Part shown: one piece after another, positions 8,083 through 13,134 of the stretch
Numbering within the stretch: position 1 is the first letter of the stretch
Layout: every line of letters begins with the position of its first letter
NCBI GenBank assembly: GCA_001770785.1
Contig: MERZ01000404.1
Coordinates: 1 to 13,134, forward strand
Origin: Burkholderiales bacterium RIFCSPHIGHO2_12_FULL_61_11
Lineage (GTDB): Bacteria > Pseudomonadota > Gammaproteobacteria > Burkholderiales > Burkholderiaceae_C
Direction: 5' to 3'
DNA length: 13,134 nt
Made by a program: the position numbers and the translations under genes
Notes under the pieces: generated by a model
Database searches by the model: none
What the model was told of the DNA's origin: nothing
The model's input: only the letters and a program-made list of their open reading frames with translations

Positions 8083-9243
8083 GTGAAAACCCGACCGCGT
8101 GCCCTGCTGGTGGGCGTTGATCTGGGTTTCCCAAATTTTGATGTGGATCTGCAGGAACTGGGTTTGCTCGCGCAAACCGCAGGCCTGGAGCCGGTGGCGC
8201 GCGTAACCTGCAAACGCAAGGCCCCCGATGCGGCGCTTTTCATCGGATCTGGCAAGGCGGACGAAATCAAGCTGCTGGCCCTCGACACTGGAGCGTCTGA
8301 AGTCCTGTTCGATCAGTCGCTCAGTCCGGCCCAGCAACGCAATCTGGAACGCCATATGGGTCTACCCGTCAATGACCGGACCTTGCTGATTCTGGAAATT
8401 TTCGCCCAGCGGGCGCGCAGCCACGAGGGCAAGCTGCAGGTCGAACTGGCCCGGCTGCATTACACCTCAACCCGTCTGGTGCGGCTCTGGTCGCATCTTG
8501 AGCGACAAACGGGCGGCGCGGGGGTACGTGGCGGTCCCGGCGAAAAGCAGATTGAACTTGACAAACGCATGATTGGCGAAGCCATCAAGCGGACCAAGGA
8601 GCGCCTGAATAAAGTCAAAAGGCAGCGCCAAACGCAGCGCAAGCAGCGCGAGCGGCGCAACTCCTTCACGATTTCGCTGGTCGGCTATACCAACGCTGGC
8701 AAGACCACTCTGTTCAATGCGCTGGTCAAGGCACGCGCTTACGCGGCCGACCAGCTTTTCGCCACGCTGGACACGACGACGCGGCAGATTTACCTGGGTG
8801 ACGCGGCTCGATCGGTGTCGATGTCGGACACGGTTGGTTTTATCCGGGATCTGCCGCACGGATTGATTGATGCTTTTGCGGCCACGCTGCAGGAGGCCGC
8901 CGATGCAGACTTGCTGCTGCATGTGGTGGACGGTGCCAATCCCGACTATCTGGAGCAAATTGAACAAGTGCAACGCGTTCTGGCCGAAATTGGCGCCGCT
9001 GACGTTCCGCAGATTCTGGTGTTCAACAAGCTCGATATTATTGAGAAAACCAGCTTGCCCCTGCAATTGAGCGATACGTTCGAACTCAGGGATGCATTCG
9101 AGGGTTCCAGCCGAAGCGTGGAGCGGGTATTTGTCAGCGCTCAGTCGGGTGAAGGTCTGCCGCGCTTGCGCGAGCTACTGGCCAGTCATGCGGCAAGCGT
9201 TTCGCAAGAGGAAATTTCCAAAACAGGCGACAAGCTTCCCTGA
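8083..9243 (+). CDS. hflX: Ribosome-associated GTPase HflX
   Basis: HflX is a translational GTPase that splits stalled 70S ribosomes under stress. The 386-residue product shows the HflX N-terminal domain (about 5-110), with the FIGSGKADEI segment (53-62). A linker with GGAGVRGGPGEKQIELDKR (144-162) leads into a basic coiled-coil stretch rich in Lys/Arg/Gln (about 163-192). The G domain has G1 GYTNAGKTT (201-209), G3 DTVGF (249-253), G4 NKLD (315-318) and G5 SAQSG (352-356). It is shorter than the E. coli protein (426), mainly at the C-terminus. The start is taken as the GTG at 8083, because the nearby ATGs at 8072 and 8075 are out of frame and no in-frame ATG lies upstream before the hfq stop. 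The ribosome site is weak. It follows hfq by 17 bases. Confidence 0.94.
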   Translation: MKTRPRALLVGVDLGFPNFDVDLQELGLLAQTAGLEPVARVTCKRKAPDAALFIGSGKADEIKLLALDTGASEVLFDQSLSPAQQRNLERHMGLPVNDRTLLILEIFAQRARSHEGKLQVELARLHYTSTRLVRLWSHLERQTGGAGVRGGPGEKQIELDKRMIGEAIKRTKERLNKVKRQRQTQRKQRERRNSFTISLVGYTNAGKTTLFNALVKARAYAADQLFATLDTTTRQIYLGDAARSVSMSDTVGFIRDLPHGLIDAFAATLQEAADADLLLHVVDGANPDYLEQIEQVQRVLAEIGAADVPQILVFNKLDIIEKTSLPLQLSDTFELRDAFEGSSRSVERVFVSAQSGEGLPRLRELLASHAASVSQEEISKTGDKLP

Positions 9244-9301
9244 ACGGGTGATTTCATTAGGCACAATGTCGGTGAATTGAAAATAAAGCGAGTTTGACCC
9301 C

Positions 9302-10708
9302 ATGAATCTGAATCCCGTGCTGCAGACGTTGGCGACCTGGCCAAGTCGGCTTAAACAACGTGCCCAAGGCATGTTCAACCTGAATGATCCGCGTTGGGGC
9401 CGTGACGACGACAAATCGTCGCCTGATGAAACCAAGCCTGACGCCCCACGCGAGGACCAGCAGCCATCCCAGCCTGTCAATCGCCCGCGCGGCCAAGGCC
9501 CCAATCAGGGTCCGCCTGATTTGGACGAACTTTGGCGTGATTTCAATCGCAAGTTGAGCGGACTGTTTGGCGGTGCAAAAAATGCCGGTAACCGGGGCGT
9601 TTTTGGCGGCGGCAATGGCGGTGGCGGCGGCGGTGGATTTCAGCCGGATATGAAGAGCGCCGGCGTTGGCGTTGGGCTGATCGCCGGCGTGGTCGTTCTG
9701 ATCTGGCTGGGAACGGGCTTCTTCATCGTTCAAGAGGGTCAGCAGGCGGTGATTACCCAGTTCGGCAAATACCGGTCAACGGTAGGTGCCGGTTTTAATT
9801 GGCGTTTGCCTTATCCCATCCAGCGTCACGAAGTGGTGGTGGTCACCCAGATTCGTTCGGTCGATGTGGGCCGGGACAACATCCTCCAGGCTACCGGACT
9901 GCGCGACTCGGCCATGCTCACCGAAGACGAGAACATCGTCGAAATCAGGTTCGCCGTGCAATACCGCCTCAGCGATGCGCGCGCCTATCTGTTTGAGAGC
10001 AAGGATCCCGCCAGCGCGGTGGTCAAGGCTGCTGAAACGGCGGTGCGCGAAGTGGTCGGAAAAATGAAAATGGACATGGCGCTGGCCGAGGAGCGCGACC
10101 AGATCGGACCGCGCGTTCGGGTGCTCATGCAGACCATTCTGGACCGCTACAAGGTCGGCGTCGAAGTCGTGGCTATCAACCTCCAGCAAAGCGGTGTACG
10201 CCCGCCCGAGCAGGTGCAGGCAGCGTTTGATGATGTGCTCAAGGCGGGCCAGGAGCGCGAGCGTGCCAAGAACGAAGCCCAGGCCTACGCCAATGATGTG
10301 GTTCCGCGTGCGGTGGGTTCGGCGTCCCGCCTGAAGGAAGAATCGGATGCCTACAAGGCGCGTATCGTGGCGCAGGCGCAAGGTGACGCGCAGCGTTTCC
10401 GCTCGGTATTGGTCGAGTACCAGAAGGCGCCGCAGGTTACCCGGGATCGTATGTACCTCGATGCCATGCAGCAGGTTTACAGCAACGTGACCAAGGTGTT
10501 GGTCGAATCGCGCCAGGGCTCCAACTTGCTGTATCTGCCGATCGACAAAATCATGCAGATGTCCGCGCAGGGCGGTGCGGCTGTCGGTGACAATACGTCG
10601 CCGCTTTCGGGGGGTGGAACTGCACCTTCCGACACGCTGCCCCCGGCCAATGGCCTGCCTCTTGATGCCCGAGCGCGTGATGCTTCCCGCACCCGCGAAA
10701 CCCGCTGA
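9302..10708 (+). CDS. hflK: HflK, band-7/SPFH membrane regulator of the FtsH protease
   Basis: HflK and HflC form a large periplasmic cage around FtsH and restrain its proteolysis of membrane proteins. The 468-residue product begins with a long polar cytoplasmic region (about 1-118), rich in Pro, Asp, Gln and Gly. It includes the conserved PPDLDELWRDFNRKLSGLFG block (71-90) and a Gly-rich run (about 102-112). One membrane span (about 120-143) precedes the SPFH/band-7 domain (about 144-330, containing EGQQAVITQFGKY) and a charged helical region (about 270-365). The C-terminal tail is low in complexity. It is about 50 residues longer than E. coli HflK, mostly in the N-terminal region and tail. 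The ATG at 9302 has only a weak ribosome site. The 58-base gap from hflX shows no convincing promoter. The hflC ribosome site overlaps its stop codon. Confidence 0.95.
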   Translation: MNLNPVLQTLATWPSRLKQRAQGMFNLNDPRWGRDDDKSSPDETKPDAPREDQQPSQPVNRPRGQGPNQGPPDLDELWRDFNRKLSGLFGGAKNAGNRGVFGGGNGGGGGGGFQPDMKSAGVGVGLIAGVVVLIWLGTGFFIVQEGQQAVITQFGKYRSTVGAGFNWRLPYPIQRHEVVVVTQIRSVDVGRDNILQATGLRDSAMLTEDENIVEIRFAVQYRLSDARAYLFESKDPASAVVKAAETAVREVVGKMKMDMALAEERDQIGPRVRVLMQTILDRYKVGVEVVAINLQQSGVRPPEQVQAAFDDVLKAGQERERAKNEAQAYANDVVPRAVGSASRLKEESDAYKARIVAQAQGDAQRFRSVLVEYQKAPQVTRDRMYLDAMQQVYSNVTKVLVESRQGSNLLYLPIDKIMQMSAQGGAAVGDNTSPLSGGGTAPSDTLPPANGLPLDARARDASRTRETR

Positions 10709-10713
10709 GGAAG
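10706..10713 (+). promoter_or_regulatory. Ribosome binding site of hflC overlapping the hflK stop
   Basis: TGAGGAAG contains the hflK TGA stop and an AGGA core 8 bases before the GTG at 10720. The arrangement lets terminating ribosomes restart on hflC, which would suit the stoichiometric HflKC complex. It also supports the GTG start. Confidence 0.75.
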
Positions 10714-10719
10714 AAAAAA

Positions 10720-11622
10720 GTGAATAGAGTTGGACTTATCGTTTCTACATTGCTGGTGGCCTTGGCGCTGCTCAGCTCCACGCTGTTTGTGGTTGACCAG
10801 CGGCAATTTGGCGTGGTGTACGCGCTGGGCCAAATCAAGGAGGTGATCACTGAGCCGGGCCTCAATTTCAAGCTGCCGCCGCCATTCCAGAACGTTTCCT
10901 ATATTGACAAGCGCTTGCTGACGCTCGACAGCAATGATTCGGAGCCCATGCTGACGGCCGAGAAACAGCGGGTTGTCATCGACTGGTACGTGCGCTGGCG
11001 CATCACCAACCCGTCAGAGTACATCCGCAACGTTGGCCTTGACGAGAAAGCCGGCGCCAATCAGCTCAATCGGGTGGTCCGCAACGCTTTTCAGGAAGAA
11101 ATCAACAAGCGCACCGTCAAAGACCTGCTGTCCACCAAGCGGGAGGCGTTGATGGCCGATGTGAAATCGCAAGTGCTGCAGGTAGTCAAGGGCGCCAAAC
11201 CCTGGGGTGTCGATGTGATTGACGTTCGAATCACCCGTGTCGACTATGTGTCAGCCATTACGGAATCGGTTTACCGCCGCATGGAGGCCGAGCGCAAGCG
11301 GGTAGCCAACGAGTTGCGTTCGACCGGTGCCGCCGAAGGAGAAAAAATCCGCGCCGATGCTGACCGGCAGCGCGAAGTCACCGTCGCCAATGCTTACCGC
11401 GAGGCGCAGAAGATCAAAGGTGAAGGTGATGCCGCAGCGGCAGCTGCCTACGCCGACGCGTTTGGCCGGGATCCGCAATTTGCCCAGTTCTACCGCAGCC
11501 TGGATGCCTACAAGGCGAGCTTTGGCAAGAAAAGCGACGTGATGGTGATTGATCCATCGTCCGATTTCTTCAAGGCCATGCGCGGATCCGGCAGCGGCAC
11601 CTCGGCGCCTGCCAAAAAATAA
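10720..11622 (+). CDS. hflC: HflC, band-7/SPFH partner of HflK
   Basis: The 300-residue product has an N-terminal membrane span (about 5-25) and the SPFH domain from about 26 to 195, starting VVDQRQFGVVYALGQI. A long helical region follows (about 195-255), rich in Glu, Arg and Ala, with the ADADRQREVTVANAYREAQK stretch. The family-typical end is RDPQFAQFYRSLDAYKASF (about 249-267). It is about 30 residues shorter than E. coli HflC (334). It acts with HflK at the inner membrane to regulate FtsH. The GTG start has a good ribosome site that overlaps the hflK stop. The DUF2065 gene follows 6 bases after the stop, so hflK-hflC-DUF2065 is most likely one transcript. Confidence 0.95.
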   Translation: MNRVGLIVSTLLVALALLSSTLFVVDQRQFGVVYALGQIKEVITEPGLNFKLPPPFQNVSYIDKRLLTLDSNDSEPMLTAEKQRVVIDWYVRWRITNPSEYIRNVGLDEKAGANQLNRVVRNAFQEEINKRTVKDLLSTKREALMADVKSQVLQVVKGAKPWGVDVIDVRITRVDYVSAITESVYRRMEAERKRVANELRSTGAAEGEKIRADADRQREVTVANAYREAQKIKGEGDAAAAAAYADAFGRDPQFAQFYRSLDAYKASFGKKSDVMVIDPSSDFFKAMRGSGSGTSAPAKK

Positions 11623-11628
11623 ACGGTC

Positions 11629-11817
11629 GTGAACGGCACGACCCTCTGGCAAGCACTGGCCCTGATGCTGGTGATTGAAGGGCTATTGCCGCTCATCTCG
11701 CCCACCGGGTGGCGCCGGATGTTTGAACAAATTCTCGCACTGGGCAACGGGCAGATTCGCTTTTTCGGACTTTGCAGTATTGCGGCTGGCACGATCTTGC
11801 TGGCGCTGCTGGCGTGA
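11629..11817 (+). CDS. Small inner-membrane protein, DUF2065 (YjeT family)
   Basis: The 62-residue product is mostly hydrophobic, with two likely membrane helices at about 5-24 and 42-61. The segment between them carries the conserved ISPTGWRRMFEQI block (about 23-35) and GNGQIRFFGL (39-48). These features and the position after hflC match DUF2065/YjeT, which also follows hflC and precedes purA in E. coli. The function is unknown; its constant place beside hflKC invites the idea of a small partner of the HflKC-FtsH complex, but nothing in the sequence proves this. The GTG start at 11629 has a poor ribosome site (ACGG at 11623-11626), consistent with coupling to hflC. Confidence 0.88.
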   Translation: MNGTTLWQALALMLVIEGLLPLISPTGWRRMFEQILALGNGQIRFFGLCSIAAGTILLALLA

Positions 11818-11883
11818 ATTGCACGCCTCATGCAAACCCAGGCTTTCAGGGGTATTTGCGCATGACAACCGTCTCCTGCCGCC

Positions 11884-11902
11884 GACCGTTCAAAAACCGG
11901 TC
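11884..11902 (+). repeat. Inverted repeat upstream of hisZ (GACCG / CGGTC)
   Basis: GACCG (11884-11888) and CGGTC (11898-11902) are perfect reverse complements around a 9-base A-rich loop. The candidate -35 box (11889-11894) lies inside the loop. The repeat shares bases with a second dyad, so the two would be mutually exclusive as RNA hairpins. Confidence 0.4.
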
Positions 11903-11918
11903 CCAAGCCCGGTAAAAT
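11889..11918 (+). promoter_or_regulatory. Predicted sigma-70 promoter of hisZ
   Basis: TTCAAA (11889-11894) and TAAAAT (11913-11918) are spaced by 18 bases, with four matches to TTGACA and five to TATAAT. This is the best promoter candidate in the window, and it lies in the largest intergenic region (11818-11947). Transcription would begin near 11925, giving a leader of roughly 23 bases before the hisZ ATG. It probably also serves purA if that gene follows. Confidence 0.6.
11896..11913 (+). repeat. Inverted repeat in the hisZ promoter spacer (ACCGG / CCGGT)
   Basis: ACCGG (11896-11900) and CCGGT (11909-11913) form a perfect 5-bp dyad with an 8-base centre. It fills the spacer between the predicted -35 and -10 boxes, where a repressor operator would sit. 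No regulator can be named from it. Confidence 0.4.
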
Positions 11919-11934
11919 CTGTTTTTTAACAGAT
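11917..11934 (+). repeat. Perfect 7-bp inverted repeat at the hisZ transcription start
   Basis: ATCTGTT (11917-11923) and AACAGAT (11928-11934) are perfect reverse complements around TTTT. The dyad begins in the last bases of the predicted -10 box and spans the expected transcription start, a typical operator position. The stem is AT-rich with no following U-run, so it does not look like an intrinsic terminator. Confidence 0.5.
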
Positions 11935-11947
11935 CACGAAAATTACA

Positions 11948-13126
11948 ATGCTCGCCTGCTCGTCATCATGGCAATTGCCCGATCAAATTGCCGATGTCCT
12001 GCCCTCCGAAGCGCGTCACATCGAAGAGTTGCGCCGCCTGTTTCTCGATACCGCCCGCAGCTATGGCTATGAGTTGGTCATGCCGCCCTTGCTGGAACAC
12101 CTGGAGTCGCTGCTCACCGGTACCGGTGAAGCGCTTGACCTGCAGACTTTCAAGCTGGTTGACCAGTTATCGGGCCGAACCTTGGGCTTGCGTGCCGACA
12201 CAACGCCCCAGGTTGCCCGCATTGATGCACACCTGCTCAACCGCAGCGGCGTGGCGCGTCTTTGCTACTGCGGCCCTGTGTTGCACACGCGCGCGGACCG
12301 CCCGCACGCCACGCGCGAGCCCTTGCAGTTCGGCGCGGAAATCTACGGTCACGCCGGGCTCGAGGCCGATTTTGAAGCCCAGCATCTCGCGCTGGAGGGC
12401 CTGAGAGCGGCTGGGGTGGGCGAATTGGCGGTGGACATGGCGGATGTTCGCATCGTCAACAGCCTGCTTGCCGGCGCGACCCTCAATGCCTCGATGCTGG
12501 CGCTGATTCATGCGGCGCTGGCGGCCAAGGACGCAAGCGAGCTCGATAGCCTTACCGCCAGCCTTGATGGCGGCCTGTCTGCTGCCGCGCGCGAAGGCCT
12601 GAAAGCGCTGCTACAGCTCTACGGCGATGAAAAAGTCCTGGTCGAAGCTGAAAAAGTTCTTCCGCCAGCGCCGGGTATGCACGAAGCACTGCAAAATCTG
12701 AAGTGGCTGGCCTCCCATGTGGGCGCTGCCAAGGTCGGTATTGACCTGGCGGATCTGCGTGGCTACGCCTATTACAGCGGTATCCGCTTCGCCATTTATG
12801 GCCAGGGTGCCGAGCTGGCCCGTGGTGGCCGTTACGACGAGGTCGGCGCGGTGTTTGGCCGCCGCCGCCCGGCCGTAGGTTTCAGCCTGGATCTGAAGGA
12901 ACTGGTTCGCGTCCTGCCGCCCCGACCCCTGAAGGCCGCGATTCGCGCGCCTTGGGGCGAGGAGGCCGGACTGCACGCCGCCATCGCCCGTCTGCGCGCT
13001 GACGGCGAGACGGTGGCCTGTGTGCTGCCTGGCCATGAGCATGAAGTCAGCGAATTTGACTGCGACCGCGAACTTGCGAAGGCTGCCGGTCACTGGGGTG
13101 TTCAGCCCCTGGAAAAAACCGCATAA
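11948..13126 (+). CDS. hisZ: ATP phosphoribosyltransferase regulatory subunit HisZ
   Basis: HisZ is a catalytically inactive paralog of histidyl-tRNA synthetase. It combines with short-form HisG to make the first enzyme of histidine biosynthesis and confers histidine feedback control. The 392-residue product keeps the class II core: [17 protein letters not shown] and [17 protein letters not shown] near the start, [12 protein letters not shown] (81-92), the motif-2 region [23 protein letters not shown] (109-131), [16 protein letters not shown] (270-285), [10 protein letters not shown] (291-300) and the motif-3-like [12 protein letters not shown] (309-320). In a simple ungapped alignment with HisS of this window, the motif-2 arginine (HisS Arg134) corresponds to His113. 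The anticodon-binding domain of HisS is replaced by a short C-terminal segment (about 330-392). The ATG at 11948 lacks a strong ribosome site. hisG is not in the window. The gene has its own predicted promoter. Confidence 0.93.
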   Translation: MLACSSSWQLPDQIADVLPSEARHIEELRRLFLDTARSYGYELVMPPLLEHLESLLTGTGEALDLQTFKLVDQLSGRTLGLRADTTPQVARIDAHLLNRSGVARLCYCGPVLHTRADRPHATREPLQFGAEIYGHAGLEADFEAQHLALEGLRAAGVGELAVDMADVRIVNSLLAGATLNASMLALIHAALAAKDASELDSLTASLDGGLSAAAREGLKALLQLYGDEKVLVEAEKVLPPAPGMHEALQNLKWLASHVGAAKVGIDLADLRGYAYYSGIRFAIYGQGAELARGGRYDEVGAVFGRRRPAVGFSLDLKELVRVLPPRPLKAAIRAPWGEEAGLHAAIARLRADGETVACVLPGHEHEVSEFDCDRELAKAAGHWGVQPLEKTA

Positions 13127-13134
13127 AAAAGCTA

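Noticed and set aside
9244..9301. CACAAT at 9262-9267 as a -10 box for hflK
   Set aside because: No acceptable -35 hexamer lies 16-18 bases upstream, so the call would rest on one degenerate hexamer.
11819..11835. TTGCA / TGCAA inverted repeat just after the DUF2065 stop, considered as a terminator
   Set aside because: It has only 5 bp with a 7-base loop and no following U-run, so it is too weak to call.
11917..11934. Dyad with T-run considered as an intrinsic terminator after DUF2065
   Set aside because: The Ts are in the loop rather than after the stem, the stem is AT-rich, and it overlaps a likely -10 box just before hisZ. An operator or leader hairpin fits better.
1..13134. Search for mobile elements, CRISPR arrays, tRNA/rRNA genes, toxin-antitoxin pairs or a defence island
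   Set aside because: The genes are contiguous conserved housekeeping genes on one strand with gaps of at most 130 bases. I saw no transposase, long terminal repeats, spaced direct repeats or RNA gene. No undescribed multi-gene system is evident.

Overview
This window is a compact block of housekeeping genes, all on the + strand. It most likely comes from a betaproteobacterium of the order Burkholderiales, and the protein sequences look most like the family Comamonadaceae (Polaromonas/Rhodoferax-like). That placement rests on the GC-rich coding sequence, on the gene order rlmN-pilF-rodZ-ispG-hisS-yfgM-bamB-der-hfq-hflX-hflK-hflC-DUF2065-hisZ, and on a hisZ gene beside the hfl cluster. The genus is a guess; the class is fairly secure.

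Layout. Positions 1-75 appear to be the 3' end of rlmN, overlapping by ATGA with pilF (type IV pilus pilotin, 72-881). pilF overlaps rodZ (874-1809, cell-shape protein) by 8 bases, and rodZ overlaps ispG (1809-3083, isoprenoid synthesis) by one base. hisS (histidyl-tRNA synthetase, 3089-4468) follows after 5 bases. After a 69-base gap with a weak promoter candidate come yfgM (4538-5233) and bamB (5230-6375), overlapping by ATGA, then der (6402-7766). Next are hfq (7814-8065), hflX (8083-9243), hflK (9302-10708), hflC (10720-11622) and a small DUF2065 membrane protein (11629-11817). A 130-base intergenic region with the best promoter candidate of the window precedes hisZ (11948-13126). purA would be expected just beyond the right edge.

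How the genes relate. The first part joins envelope and growth functions: pilotin, morphogenesis, isoprenoid precursor supply and tRNA charging. The middle part is envelope and ribosome assembly: YfgM at the Sec translocon, BamB in outer-membrane protein assembly, Der in 50S maturation. The third part is RNA and stress biology: Hfq, the ribosome-splitting GTPase HflX, and HflK/HflC, which control the FtsH protease. hisZ supplies the regulatory subunit of the short-form ATP phosphoribosyltransferase and is a paralog of hisS in the same window.

No gap exceeds 130 bases, and I see no RNA gene, mobile element, CRISPR array, prophage or foreign-looking island. I did not find a new biological system. 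The observations most worth a second look are a sharp codon-usage change at the lipobox of bamB, stacked inverted repeats in the hisZ promoter region, the hisS/hisZ paralog pair, and an A8 tract in rodZ.
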